From assembly GCF_010015445.1 (NCBI RefSeq), contig NC_053127.1:26193745-26257744 (forward strand): 64,000 nucleotides of DNA. Direction: 5' to 3'. Position 1 is the first letter of the stretch. Each line of letters starts with the position of its first letter. Of this stretch, positions 30,460 to 44,821 are shown piece by piece. The translations under genes and the position numbers were made by a program. The notes under the pieces are model-generated. The model saw nothing but the letters and a program-made list of their open reading frames with translations, had not been told where the DNA came from and made no database searches. This stretch comes from Perca fluviatilis (taxonomy: Eukaryota; Chordata; Actinopteri; Perciformes; Percidae).

Positions 30460-33279
30460 CAACCGACTGAAGCCTTTATCTACACCATTTTATTACTGTT
30501 CCTGCACGACTCTGTCACGACTACCATTACTAGTGAAAGACTAGCAGAGGAATGAACAAAAGCACCGCTCCATTATTCTGCATGGATGGAAATGTTAGGA
30601 AAAAGCCTATCCCTAGAGTATTTATAACCCTAAAAGTAATGTATGAGCCACAACAGAGGTTTAATAATCTGTGAGATATGCAGTGTTATACAGTGGTGTG
30701 CAAAGCCTGCATGCGCAGCACATGTTGCTGACATACACCATTGAATTGAACAAAAATGTGAATGCTTCATAGATTTCAATGATAATCAGAGTTACGTTTG
30801 ATTGTTTCATGACTTCCAACCATATGGTTTTTCATACTCTTTGAGAGAGGGGATCATAGTTTGGACAGATGAGATAGATGGGACTTAGGGAACATACCGT
30901 TTGTGTGCCTGCATGTTTATGGTGGTATGTGTGTGTAAGGCAGGATGTGGAGAACAGCATCTGTAGTCTGAAGTGACTCTGGACGAATGCAGAAATGGGC
31001 CCTTTTATGGCTCCAGGTCTCCTTGTACTTTTGAGACACACTTGCATGTAGTAAGGATGAATTAAAGCAAGAGATTTCTCTTTGTATTGATAATAAATTT
31101 ATGCTTATTCATACAGGTCAGATAAGGTCCCAGAATTGCGGTCAAAATTGCATCCGCCCATTGTTGCACACCCACAAAGCACGTGAAGCACACACAAAAG
31201 TACAAGTTGTCATAGATACTGTTTTTCCAATATACATATATTTCATGATGTTCATCAATATAATAAGACATTGATAGATTTACACTACAATTATTTTATG
31301 TACTTTAGGTTTTCATTCAGTCTCCTCTTCTTTACGTTGAGTCAACCTTGTTTAGTTTCTAATCCCATACCAAATGACAGCACAATAAATCTATCAATAA
31401 ATAAAAGCAAAGGAAAAGGAAAAAAAAGTAAGATAAAACTGAGCACATTGCCCATGATCCTCCAGTCCTGTCCCTCCTGTAAGGCCAGATGACCAGGGGC
31501 AATATGGGCCTTCATCCCAGAAACCCCAGTCCCAAAGAGAAATCAAAATCTTTCCTCAAAAATAAACGGATTTAAACAAAAAATATATCTTGTAGATACA
31601 AACGGCAATCTGATGTAAACTGTAGAATCATTCTAAGCATTCTGGACAATTGAAGGTAAAAATACTCCTTTTTCCCCATTAACTTCCAATTTTCTTTACC
31701 TTTACCAATCAGTGCTTACATACAAACAATTCAGTGACATCTGGAGTTATTACTAAATTGATGCAAAAGAAAATCACAATATTTGGTTCGAAAATAAAAC
31801 ATATATTAAGTAGAATATTGTACAATTATAGCCATCCAGTGAACATTCAGAGACTCAAAAGGTTCCCTCCTTTTGCTGCATTCATCACATTTGGGGGTGA
31901 CGGTAAACGTTGGGGAACATTCCCCACTCTATACATATTACATGATGCTTTGTTGAAGGATTGGATCTTCTGTCGGTCTCTTTCTTTCTGCTCGTTTCCT
32001 TCCAAGTTTGAATAACAAGTTCACAAGTTATAATTCAAACCTGGAAGAGGGTCCGAACACTTTTTCCGTGTTGGCATCTTGCATTTTGGATCACCCCCAA
32101 ATGACCTGAACACAGCGTTAAGTTGAGATCACTGAACAATTCTTGAGGTTGACACATAAGACAATATTCTCCACCGAATCATGTTCCCATCCCACCAAAA
32201 TGAATGAATCACAACAGAAAAAAGTGCCACGGTGTTAAAATATATACGCACTTCTTTTCATACAGACAGTAAAGCAACGGAAAAAGAGAGCACTCACTTC
32301 ATTTTCACTGTCATGACCAAATTGGTTGAGCACTCACAACAGTTGGATTCATAGATAACACAGAAGCCCTACCCCAATCAGTAGTGTTATTTCACTTCAG
32401 CCCACTGTGTGGTTAACCCCTGCACGATGGCTAAAAGGACCACATTTGTAACCCTATAATGATTTTCTATTGCCAAAAACCCAATTCTAAACCTTGCTAA
32501 TATAGTTTTGTCCTCATATATACTTGGGAAATTGCTAATACCTTAAACCTGAGGATATAGGACCCCCTACCCCCCAAAACACCCCCATATTACAACACCA
32601 AACAATGCAGATTTTTTATAACGTTTTTCTAGGTTCATTTTAAATAGCTATAGTTAGTTCATGTATATTTTCATTTTAGAACTTGGCAGCACTATGGAGA
32701 CAAAGAGGAAGAGTTGTGCTATTATTAGTTACAGGATTATGTGTCTAAAAACCTGTTACAGATCAGAGGCTCTTCAGACCTGGATAGGCATTGTTGGGGC
32801 AGACTGTATTTGAGATTTGAAGCATGTTATGTTTTGGTTTAACTTGCATATGTTAGAATGGCACACTTAAAAGCCAAACTGACACTATATAAATAGTGTG
32901 TAATAGTTAAAAGGTCCTGTAATCTGTGGATAAATAGTGTAAGGGTATTAGCTATTTAAAACCGACTTGGATAGTTTGGATAACCTGTTTCTCTCCGCTT
33001 GTTTTTGATGGCAATTGGCAGCGTAAGCATGGAAATCTGGTCTTTGGTAATCTTCTGCAGTTTACTTTTGCTCTGTTTGGAGGAAAACATGGGACGGGGA
33101 GGAGAGGGCTTGTTAAGGTTAGGGTCCTTCCTAATAGAACTGGCCGGCAGATCTGTAACCTGTCTGCTTGTAGTGGTCAAGGAAACAACGTGCCCTCACT
33201 CTGAGATTTAAGCGGCCTAATCTGTCAGGATAAACCGGGGATATTCCCAACACAGAGCTATTCTAACACACGCACGCAT

Positions 33280-33317
<38 letters not shown>

Positions 33318-36103
33318 TAGGATTCTCCAAAGGGGGGCAGGGGGCAGGTTGGTCTGATCAGCTGGTGGGAAAGATAAAAATGTTGAAAAGAGACAAAGCT
33401 ACTAAGGCTTTACACACACTTGTTTTTGAAATATTGTTGGTGATTTTGTGGTCTTCAAATCTATTCAGTGACTGTAGCCTACTGTAAGATCTAAAATCAA
33501 AACGTATACATTGTAGGATTGACATTAGTGGCAGTAGAGCATAAGCTGAGTTGCTTCCTGTTCAGCATTTATTAATGCAGGCCTGCATACTTAAAAATTG
33601 TCCGTTTCATGAGACACAGATTTCACTGAATCACTGAATTCCAACAAATTCCGATCTTATATTTAGCACAAGTAAAACTCTGTAAATAAAGACCTTCTAG
33701 AGTTGAAAGTAAAATAGTTTAAATCAAGGACTTTTAGGTGTATGTCATCTCATGTTCATGTGTACAAGGCCTTAGTTTGACAGCGCGTTAAAAAACAAGT
33801 GCATCATATTGCCCTGCTCTCCTGTCCATAAAGTAGCCAAAAGGGTAGTATACACAGGAGTAGATGCCAGAAACATGTAAAAGAATGTTTTAAGACCAAA
33901 CCAGCTAGGGCACCAATGAAAGAAATAACTGCAATAAGAATAGAAGCCTCTCCCTTGTTGCTTGGCAGTGTATAACGCACAGAGCTGAATTACAAAAAAC
34001 ACACCAGACAGAGGTAAAGAGGATCTTACTGCTGTGTGGCAGCAAATAGTACTGATTGCACACTTCCTCTTTACCTGTCTGTTTCACACAAAAATATACT
34101 ATAATAAAAATAGAATCTATTATATTTAAAAAAGAAAAAAGGCCTTAACTATAGGGAGAAACACTGAGACAGAACCACTGCGCTAGCAAAACACTCTTCT
34201 TAAGAGTGCTATGTTTTGAATAATTGCTTCTCACGTTTCTTGTCGCTAACTTTTGACAGTGAATTACTGAGCCTACCCCAAAGTTGCTGACCTAAAACTC
34301 AACTGTGAATTTGACAGTTTCCTCATTAGCCTCTGTCCATGTTCCTGAATTAGCAAATAAGGCTGACTTGTCTCTTTTTTGTATGTGCTCTTCATGTGGA
34401 GAGGTTTTGCTGCACGAGGATCTCCTTTGGCCAGGCTATTGACCAGCCAGACAGCGCCATCAAAAACAAGGTTGTTTGTGCATTTTAAACAGATTCCTTC
34501 TCTGCAGTCAGCCACTCCCCCTACACAGTCTAAAAGTGTGAGGGTGTGTTTGACTGGAACTATTCTACAGTAACTAACAGAAGTGACTGGAGACTAAGGC
34601 TTTTCAGTATCCATGTAGGTAACAGGCCAGTAATAATTAACCTTTGCTTTATGGAAATGAATCAATTCACGCAATGGCCCCGTTTTATCACCTGGCATTA
34701 GAATTGTTGTTTTTTTTTCAAGTCCATATCCACAGTTTGACATTAATGACATCTCCACAGTATACTGTAAGTGTAATGTTAAGATAACATCACACCTATT
34801 ACAAAAGAAAGTAATTCGGACTGAGATTGAAAGTCTAATCCCTTACAGCTATTAACTATAACTATTTTCTCCTATGGTTTGTATGACCGACGTTTTTGAC
34901 ACAAGTTTTGTCGCCTGTATTTTTTTTTTAAAGATACTTACACTTATATGTGCTACGGTAAGACCATTTGCACTAGACTGCAATGAAGGAATGTTTTCGA
35001 AATAAGACACTACGTAATATTTAAATAAAAAAGAAACATCTACAGACATTGGTCCAACTGTACTATGGCAGTTTAGAAATTAGCAGAAGACATTGAGGTG
35101 TTCAAGCATGCCGACAGACAGAAGAGGGGTTAAGATGTTAAAGATGAAAGTTATTAGAGTGAAATGGAGAAATAGAAATGACACAGATACTGGGAGGATC
35201 AGATGGAAAGGGCTGGGAAATGATGATCACGAGGGATTAGTTGGACAATTCATGCATTATTTGTATGTTTGATCAATATCAGTGAGCGTTAACTCTCTCA
35301 GAAAGCCAGCAAAGAAGCTAAGACTTGGACTCATTGATGGCATCAAGTTACAGAAATCTGGAGCTATAGTAAAGCTGAAGAAGTTTTGTCTACATCATAG
35401 TTACATTTTGTTGTAACTTGATGATATTTTCTAAGTACAAGTTTTAGTTATCTGGCTTATTTTGGACGTTCTTAGTGGACACGAGTAACACAGATGAACT
35501 CGAAAAATCAAATGGTATTTCCATTGTCAAATGGAGACTAACTCCACTGTGCAAAAATACACCGAAAAGAGAGAGTAAGCAGGGGGGCGGACAGATGATG
35601 ATAACATGCAAGATACACACTTTGATTAATAGGCAGTAGTTAACGCTGAAGCATACGTAAAATTAATACAAAAATTAAAAAATACAAAATGCACACACAC
35701 ACACACACGCGCACACACACCTACAAAACAGTATATATCAGAATAAAACTCTACAAAGAACTATATATATCAGTTATGTAACAATTATCGCCAATCTTTG
35801 TTTCCTTTTCTGTTGTTGCATCGTCACAAGTGTTTGGTTCTCAGTATGGCAGGTTAGAAAAGCCAAGAGGACCCAGAAAGGAGACAGGGCCACACACTCA
35901 CAGGACAAATATTGACAGGGGTCCAGAGGCGAGGTGGTGGAAGTGGGGGAGCCATGGGACCCTGAAGGTTTAGGTGTGTTATATCGAGGCTAATCGGGAG
36001 ATATACATAATAAATGAATTATCATGGTTAATTTTGTAATCAATTTGAGGGTGTTTTTTTTCTGTAGCAAGGAAGGATTAGACTGGGGTAGGAGCAACTC
36101 TTC
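30460..36103. other. Between orphan ORF and vamp2, includes probable vamp2 3' UTR
   Basis: No coding exon could be supported. The part next to 36104 should include the vamp2 3' UTR (minus strand), whose end was not fixed. (CA)n tracts lie at 33277-33315 and about 35692-35720. Confidence 0.4.
33277..33315. repeat. (CA)n microsatellite
   Basis: CGCACGCATG followed by about 18 CA dinucleotides. Confidence 0.95.
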
Positions 36104-39089
36104 TTAGGTGCTGAAGTACACTGAAGAAAGAAAGGAAAAAGGAAAGTCTCATTCATAATGTTTAAAATATGCATACGTTATCAAACCAACAATTTGTCAA
36201 CAACTTTCCTAGATTTCAAGTTCATTTTTCATTCAGGGACATGCCTTATATTATACATTATCTATGTGTAGAATATGAGAATCAGCTTTTACAGTTGATT
36301 AAGTCCATTAAGATAACAGTGAAAAATCTATGTGCACAAAAAAGTTTGAAGGATTCTTACCAATAATGACGATGAGGACAATCACGCATATCACACCCAG
36401 GATAATCATCATCTGTAGTCAGTGGATTTTCAGAAAGTCATTAGAAAAGCAGTCAAATTTGACCACAACTACAGTAATTGTAAAGCAACTTCTTAAAAGC
36501 ACAAGAATCACACCAAAATTTCCCATTTCCCATCCGTATTGTTATTCATTCTTTTTTTTCATTCGTCTGCAAACAGGGACTTCTAAGGCTGCCTTTATAC
36601 ACACACAGGTATTTGCTCTTCAAGTAATCACGTCTGCATGTCCTCACCTTGGCATTCTTCCACCAGTATTTATTCTTCAGTTTTGCAGCGCTGGTCTCAA
36701 ACTGAGAGGCTCCAGCCTGCAGGGCGTCAGCCCTATCGTCCAGTTCTGACAGCTTCTGATCACGCTCCAGGACCTTATCCACGTTTACACGCATGATATC
36801 CACCACCTGGGGAAAGACACGCAAAGCAATGTAGTGAAATCAGCTATTAAGATACAACGACTCTGTGTGAGGGTCCGGACAGGATGGAGCTGGACCTGGA
36901 CAAGGATTATCATTAAATGTTGTTTATTAAGTTTCACGTCAAATTATGGTTTTATGTTTGAAATTTGTATTGTATGTGTGCAAGCAGAGAAGATTAAGTT
37001 ACCAGTAATTGGCCAATGAATGATGCTAAAACCGTAAATGTCTACATCTGAGCCTGACAACACGACTTTGGGTTTGTAGAGACGCGTGCACTCACCTCAT
37101 CCACTTGTGCCTGTGTCTGCTGCAGACGACGGTTGCTGGTGAGGTTGGGGGGCTGATTCCCTCCATCTGCAGGGGCTCCGGCTGGGGCAGACCTAATGAT
37201 GGAAAAAATACAAATATTTCTTATACAAAATACACATACATCACAGGATTTCTTTTTTGAGAATGATTGCAAAACAGAAAAATCAAGTAGACAATAGTTT
37301 GGCTTGAAAAATAAATAATTGAAGAAATAAGAGAATAAGACTGCTATCAGTTATTAAAGTTAATACATTTTCATATTTAACCATATTTCAAATGTCTTCT
37401 AGCTAATTACAGAAAAGTACATTTACATTGTTGCAATGCTTAATTATGTGTCTAACTCTGCCTGCCTGTTAGAGTAAACTGATGTAATGTTGGAATACAG
37501 ATTATATATGTCATATACTACACTCATGTCCTATTAAAGATGTGTACCTTGCCCCACTCCTGCTCTATGATATTTTATATCTGTAATCCTACGTATCTTA
37601 GGAAGGGGGTAAAGCAAAAAAAGACAAATATTTGTTGTGGGGTGATTACAAATATATTATTTGGGAGACCATGTGCTGTTTTTACACACTCAGTTAGTAT
37701 ATTGCTCACAGATTGTAAGGTGAATTAAACAGTGCTTGGAGCTAACAGATAATGACAATGTCACAGAGACACTACTGGCACTTTGCTGTGTATAAAAAAA
37801 GGATGCAAGAGTGCAAACAAGAATTTATGTTGGAATGGAATTGTACATCTCATCCAATTTGTAGGATTTGGAAGATGTACTGTGTTCCAAAAATGAGCAT
37901 TTCCAAATGTTAGTGCTGGAGAGTCCAGATAATTACCTTCTATTACAAAGAGAATCAACTACTGAAGGTTTTGCAAATGTCAAATTGGTTTGTCATGTCG
38001 TGTATTGCTAATTATGTTCCATCACGCCCCTGTTGTTGATTGTGTAAATCTTACATGATGGATAATGAAAAACCTGTATTGAGTGTTAGCTTTGGGGTAC
38101 ACAGCAAAAACTATAGACTAATCTGTATATCTCATGTAGACAAATCATTAGTGATCCAAGAGTTCTCTAAAACATAAAGCTCAACATCATGTAACAGCTG
38201 AGCCACTACCTACTTAAATAAACACAATATCAAAATGTGTCAGATTCACCAAATAGGCATTATTCTCCTAATTCTAAAGGGTATACTTCTTAAATGTTAA
38301 AAAAGTAAAATGCATCCTAGAAATGCACTTTTAATGTTTTTTTGTCTGAAATGCTGTCAATTTAAAAGATACAGACTCCACTAAAGTGAAAATCGTACCC
38401 TGCATTTCATCATTGAGATGCAGAATATGCAGCATGCACAACAACCACACAGAGCAGGCACAAAAACAATTTCAAATCATTTTAAACGATATATGATATA
38501 AGATATGATTCTCTCAACCTACCAATATCAGTTAACCTCCAATAATAATATGTGCCCATATCAATTAAGTCTTAACATAGTCCCTGAACATTAAATCTTA
38601 AACACTCTGCAACTCGATATAGCAGCAGATACATTAAATAAGCAAATGGAAAATGCTTAAAAGGCTTAAATTACTTAAATATTGCATGCAGTGTTGAGTA
38701 GTACAGCATGCTAAATTTAGCACGCTGTATTGCTGTCTATCAATCCAGAGAAATCAGTACGATTAGACAGTGAAACTGTTTCTAAAATTAGAAAGTGAAA
38801 TTGACCAAGGCTGTAGTATCTTCTGGCAAAGTTACCTTACCTCATCTACTCTACCAGTGTGAGACAAAACTCTGTATAAAGGTCATCTTTACACGCTCAC
38901 ACACACTATTCCCGTAACAACAACAAATCCTTTTGAATAGTTGGCCTAAAGGGGCTGGTGGTCTCTGTCAGCTGACAACCAGCCCTAATAGAAACTGCCA
39001 ATGTAAAAAACCCAAGGCTACCTGTGGGATATATATATATATAGTGAATTATTATTAGTATAAAGTGAATTATTATGTGTCTCAAACAA

Positions 39090-39142
<53 letters not shown>

Positions 39143-42090
39143 ATTGCTTAAAAATTGAGAGTTGTTATCATTCTACAATTACTGTGTTTACTAGGGGTGT
39201 GACAATACATTGATTTTGATTGATGTATCGTTACAAACTTCAACGATCCAATATTATCGATACAAAGTGAAAATATCGATACATATCGTCATCTATAAGA
39301 TGCACCTTTATTTGGAAATTCCCACTTTAATTTATTCTTTTTATTAAAAAGAGTAGTTTGTTTTTAATTGAAATGTCTGGAAGAGCTTAGTAATGAAATT
39401 GTCAAATCATATTTTAGTTGCTTTTTGTAAATATATAAAAATGTAACTTATTGTGCTAAATGGGCTTATGTATCGTCTTGTATCGGTCGCAGGCCCCTGA
39501 ATTGAATCTAATCGAAATCGTATCGTGGCAGACTTTGTGATATCAGCAAATATTGTATCATTGTCCATAGAATCGATATAATATTGTATTGTGATAAAAC
39601 ATGTGATTTACACCCCAAAGGCTGTGTTGGATAGAGAATACTGCCTAATATTAAACTACAGTATATAACATCTATGTAATTACTGTATGCTTCTTTTCAC
39701 TTGCCAGCAACAAGTATCACCACAGAGGTGTAATGTGTGCAGCGGTTCACACCATCAACACCTCTGAACTGGCACCCCAACCAAGTCAACCAGCATGAGT
39801 TGCTAGTGCAGCGACAACATTTCTCCCCCGCCTCCACATCCTGTTCATACAGCCTACTGCGTTCAATGGATGGGCAAACCGCAAGCTCCACAAACAGGTA
39901 GGCTCACTACTTCTAATCTGTGCCACGTTAGTGCATAATCTTCATTTTTTAATTAAAAATAATAAACTGAATTTGGTCTTTACATGCTTCATTGATGCTG
40001 TCAACACATATTGGTGGGGAATGTAACCTGGTGAACCTACAGTATATCACTTGTATAAAAAACCCACAAATGTCATCCTTTTGACAAAAACTCTCTCTGC
40101 TAAGTAAACATTTTCTTATATTGCTGATAAATTTGCGTGTGGATGTAACTACATGCAGAGAACACATACTTCAGTTTCACCCTAGTACTCCCAGAGCCTA
40201 ATAAGGGACAACATAAGAACAGGATTGACAGGAATTCACTTTTTAATCAAAGATTAAAAATACAAAAAGAAAACCTGATTTGATAAAAACCTAACATATT
40301 GGATTGGTAAGGTTTCACATATGTCTCTCTACAGTCCACTGCCAATGTCAGGTGTGCCATGAAAGCTAAATATATTCAACCCTCTTTCAAGACAGAGCTT
40401 ATAAAAATAGTCTCGCCATGTGGTTTCCAAAGAGGGCTCCTGCGACATTGAAGGGTCTGTGCAAGGTTTTCAGGGGTCCCTGATGAAATGAAAATGACTC
40501 ATTGGAACACTTATCCTATTTATCCTAAAAGTCGACATATAGATAAATAAATAGAATATCATCAAATCCTTTTACATTTGATTTTATCTATCTTCAAGGC
40601 TACTACTAAAAAAAAAAAAAAATCTATTCTGTTTGTTTGGTCACTGTGATGCTGTCTGAATTTGAGCACTGGAGAGCGACATTTCAGCACTGGACAGCGC
40701 CACAGCAGCCCAGACGAGGAACCGTCTGATCCCAGCCTCACTATCCCATTCTGTTAGATGTCACTGAACTGGAACCTGACCCAGAGCACTCACTTCTTTC
40801 ATTTCTGACCGTATATACACAGACACACCAGGCCTACATAAGGTCCTGTAAGACATCACGTTTCCCGACGAGCACGACCGGCCTGTAAATACACTGGAAG
40901 CCTACCACACACACCGAGGGCGGGGAGGTTCCTCATGGGGAATGGATTTTAAACACTTGGATGAACAATTACAACCAAATGTTGGTGACAATGTAACTAA
41001 TACAGCCCACAAAGGGAGTGTTAACAAATATGTCGCCCCAATTCAATGACATGTCGTGTGTTGGCACCATGTTTTAACTGCCTGCTATACAAAAACTGAC
41101 AGCCGAGGTTGTCACGGCTATCGTCCCTTAGCCTACCCTTTATATATCTGTATCAGTCGAACACAGGAAGGGCAAATAAGGCACAAGAAGAGGGACATTT
41201 AAAAGGGTTCATTTGCCCCTGAAGGCTCACACAGCCTGAAATATGGTGAAATATGTTATATAGCTGTCCGCCCTCGCACGACAATCGACGACATTCAGTA
41301 GAAGGCTAGGCTATCCCCACCCCCCGCTGTGGGTTGCAAATATCACGTAAACTAGGCCTAAGCCTACTTCAGAGCTAATAATATCATCGTCTATAAGAAG
41401 GTCTGTAGAGTATTCGTCGAATAATGTCGACGCTTTAAATGTTCAACACGGTGTCCTTGCTGTTTCTTGAATTAGCTTAATCGTCACCTGTGGTTCAGCG
41501 ACGCAAAACGAAGGCCTGTACATGTTCAATAAGGACAAAAAAAGGCTTTATTTTATACGACGTTTTCTTCATGTGGTTTTAATTAGCCTGTGGGTAATCG
41601 GACAGACGGTGTCCTTTTCAAACCAAACCAGTCCAAACTGGAAAAAAAAAATGCGTGCGTGCTGGCTCCGGTAGAAGCAACAGACGACTAAATAAAAGAG
41701 GCACGCGATAAACACAGAGCTCGTTTATCGTCACCGTGTAAACGCCAGAAATAAGGCTGTTAATAATGTCTTTAAACCCGATAAACCCTCCGTCTGCTCC
41801 AAGGTTAGGCCGACGCGTTAGCCTCTACAGTTACGTTTGGGTCATATTATCAGAGAAATAAGCTCTGTAAAAAATAAATCCAAAAAGCAGTAATATATAC
41901 ACCAATGATATACTAACTAACGTGACTCCAGTGAAATGACCTCAGTATTTGATGGAAAAGACACACACGAGTCTATATTCAGACACCGTTAATCCGAGAT
42001 AGCACGCCAACATCAGTCGTGAGGACGAAATTGGAATTCATTATCCGGATTTTAAAAAGAAAAGAGCTTTAAACGATTGTGTACTCACAT
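36104..42090 (-). CDS. vamp2: Vesicle-associated membrane protein 2 (synaptobrevin 2)
   Basis: Five exons: 42089-42090 (only AT of the start codon), 37096-37192, 36648-36806, 36361-36412 and 36104-36120. The total of 327 nt gives 108 aa (human 116). Residues 1-28 are a short Ala/Pro/Gly-rich head ([16 protein letters not shown]). The R-SNARE motif runs from about 29 to 86 ([48 protein letters not shown]), with the zero-layer Arg in VLERDQK. YWWKN is the juxtamembrane segment, and residues about 89-104 ([15 protein letters not shown]) form the tail anchor, followed by VYFST. On synaptic vesicles it zippers with syntaxin-1 and SNAP-25 to drive fusion. The [11 protein letters not shown] segment differs slightly from the mammalian LKRKYWWKNLK. 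Intron 1 is 4.9 kb. Confidence 0.97.
39092..39139. repeat. (AT)n microsatellite in vamp2 intron 1
   Basis: About 24 AT dinucleotides, with a shorter AT run at about 39032-39043. Confidence 0.95.
39193..39616. mobile_element. hAT-like MITE in vamp2 intron 1
   Basis: About 424 bp with inverted ends GGGGTGTGACAATACAT (left) and GTGATTTACACCCC (right). The interior is rich in ATCGATA-type motifs. It is non-coding. I recognise it as a frequent teleost MITE. No clear 8-bp target duplication was found. Confidence 0.6.
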
Positions 42091-42240
42091 TTTCCTGGTA
42101 GTATTAGCTGGACAGCTGTGCTGAAATCCGGACTGGAAATGTTAGCGCGGTCTAAGTGGCTGGCAGATGGATGTGGATTGCCTTCTGCGCTCCTCTCTAC
42201 CCTCTGGCACCCTTTGGTTGGTTATTGTGGCGTTTCCCTG

Positions 42241-42252
42241 CCTATATAGCCT
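42241..42252 (-). promoter_or_regulatory. TATA-like element upstream of vamp2
   Basis: CTATATAG palindrome about 155 bp upstream of the vamp2 start codon. It would place transcription start near 42215-42220. Confidence 0.35.
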
Positions 42253-42448
42253 AGGAGGAGCACTGGCTTGTATATCTGCCACTGAGATGTGTCCCCTCGC
42301 TACAAAAACCTGCTTTCCTCTCCCTATTATACTGTACGGAGATGCGGCACCTGCAGGCTAATACTGGAGCCCGGCGCTGTCAAGAGTCCGTGCAGTAATG
42401 AAGGTGTAATAAACAGCCGCCTGGATTAGGTGGACAAAGATGGCTCGG

Positions 42449-42456
42449 TGACGTCA
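42449..42456 (-). promoter_or_regulatory. Consensus CRE in the vamp2 5' region
   Basis: Perfect palindromic TGACGTCA about 360 bp upstream of the vamp2 ATG. It lies beside AAGATGGC (42438-42445), a YY1-like core, in a CpG-rich stretch (about 41400-42520). CREB-family binding is inferred from the motif only. Confidence 0.45.
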
Positions 42457-43260
42457 ATCGCGGCGAGTTTCATGTTGAAATGGGTGACCGGATCTTTCAG
42501 ACACACCGATTTATCACCCAGGTCGCCGCTGTTTTAATCTATATATATGCTGATATTGGGGCACACGTATATTTCCTTTACATGCATTACATGTCATGAT
42601 CACGCGTGGGTTTAAAGCTTCAGTAAAGGAGCTTATTTTTATTCCAAGTCTGTGTGTCAACAAAATGGCGTTCCTCGAAGGGGGCGTGTCGGCCTTCGCA
42701 GTAGGTGTCTGATTAGCTTTCATAGTAGGCTACATGTGGATAGGGATGTAGTGGAGAGTAAACCCACCTCAAAGCATTTTACCAACCTTTTGTTTAAAGA
42801 TCAGTGTGTCACTATTATTTCAGGCTGGTACTAATCTGCATTACATTCGGTAGGCTTATGTTACTGTAAGTCGGATATACTGAATGTGAGGAATAGGGTC
42901 TTTTAAGGCACGTGTCATTAAGTTTGTCCCTTGGCCCCCTTCCTGCTCCCCGAGGGAGGTTCTGGAGTTTCCCAAGCAAAGTAAAACAAGCAAACGGATC
43001 ATACCAAAATAACCCAATGGATTTAGATTGTGTTCTTCTAAATAGATGATTCATACTATATGATGACCCGTAATATATTTTTATATTTATATTTTTAGCC
43101 TTCTCTCTAAACATCTGTCTAAGCCAATAAGGAAATACATACACATGTTAATTAATAGTTCTTAAGTTGTTGGTGTGAATTAAATTTCCATTAAATTGAT
43201 TTATTAAAATTGATTAAAATATTTCGGTGCTGATAGTGTTGTTAATATATACTGTATATA

Positions 43261-44211
43261 TACACTCACCTAAAGGATTATTAGGAACACCTTACTAATG
43301 CCGTGTTTGACCCCCTTTCATCTTCAGAACTGCCTTAATTATTCGTGGCATTGATTCAACAAGGGGCTGGAAGCATTCTTTAGAAATGTTGTCCCATATT
43401 GATAGGATAGCATCTTGCAGTTGATGGAGATTTGTGGGATGCACCTAAAGTGTGCCAAGAAAACATCCCCCACACCATTACACCACCACCAGCAGCCTGC
43501 ACAGTGGTAACAAGGCATGACGGATCCATGTTCTCATTCTGTTTACGCCAAATTCTGAGTCTACTATCTGAATGTCTCAACAGAAATCGAGACTCATCAG
43601 ACCAGACAACATTTTTCCAGTCTTCAACTGTCCAATTTTGGTGAGCTCGTGCAAATTGTGGCCTCATTTTCCTATTTTTAGTGGAGATGAGTGGTACCCG
43701 GTGGGGTCTTCTGCTGGTGTAGCCCATCTGCCTCAAGGTTGTGCGTGTTGTGGCTTCACAAATGCTTTGCTGCATACCTCAGTTGGAACAAGTGGTTATT
43801 TGAGTCAAAGTTGATCTTCTATCAGCTGGAATCAGTCGGCTCATTCTCCTCTGACCTCTAGCCTCAACAAGGCATTTTCATCCCCCAGGACTGCAGCATA
43901 CTGGATGTTTTTACTTTTTCAGACCATTCTTTGTAAACCCTAGAAATGGTTGTGTGTGAAAATCCCAGTAACTGAGCAGATTGGGAAATATTCAGACCAG
44001 CCCGTCTGGCACCAACAACCATGCCACGCTCAAAGTTGCTTAGAGCACCTTTCTTTCCCATTCTGACATTCAGTTTGGAGTTCAGGAGATTGTCTAGACC
44101 TGGACCACACCCCTAAATGCACTGAAGCAGCTTCAATGTGATTGGTTGATTAGATAATCGCATTAACGTGAAATCTTACAGGTGTTCCTAATAATCTTTA
44201 AGATGAGTGTA
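43261..44211 (-). mobile_element. Tc1/mariner element, internally deleted
   Basis: 951 bp bounded by inverted repeats: TACACTCACCTAAAGGATTA at the left and its diverged complement (TACTCATCTTAAAGATTA-like inward) at the right. On the minus strand, 43864-44061 encodes the N-terminal helix-turn-helix region of the transposase (GMVVGARRAGLNISQSAQLL, TTISRVYKEW). 43445-43775 encodes the central part ([38 protein letters not shown]). The frame is broken between them. The element is shorter than a full Tc1 element of this group (about 1.2 kb or more). The coding region ends abruptly near 43444, so the last catalytic segment is missing and it cannot be autonomous. Confidence 0.92.
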
Positions 44212-44821
44212 TATACAGATACTTGACTGGTATACTGTATATCCTGTTGGTGTACATTTTCATAAAAAGTCTTCATAAATCCCACTGCTTGGATAGATTT
44301 TTGAATGCTAAATACAGCGTCTCTCATAAAAAGTGTAAATATAAAATGTTGCATTATAATCACACTGATGTTGGGGGAGATACTTTATATTGTGTATATT
44401 TGTTTTGTGCATCCAAGTGTTTACTGTTGTGCTGGTAACTAACACTGGAGCAATCCCTAACCAATCACTCAAACATCCAGTTACATAGCCAACCTACTAA
44501 ATCTCACTTGACCTTACTTGACACATCAATTTTCTTTCCGCGCAGCTCGAGTCCCGTTGGCGCAAATAAATTACGCAGGCTGAAAATCTCATGTGAGTTT
44601 GTAAATCAACTCTCAATCTCACCACTCAACTCTTGCTTGACCAAATACAGTGTGGCTGTTTTCTAGAATAGTTTCTTCTTCCTTGTTTAGTGATAAAAGA
44701 AAAGAAAACGTTCTTCTGTTATTCTTTGCATTAACAATCATAACCACAATATGTTTCCATATGAGGCTTTTTGTTCATTCTTTTTATGATTACGTAAGTT
44801 GAATAAATTCACAGATGGAGG

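Noticed and set aside
43432..43814. Plus-strand ORFs in the Tc1 element
   Set aside because: They are antisense to the transposase fragments on the minus strand.
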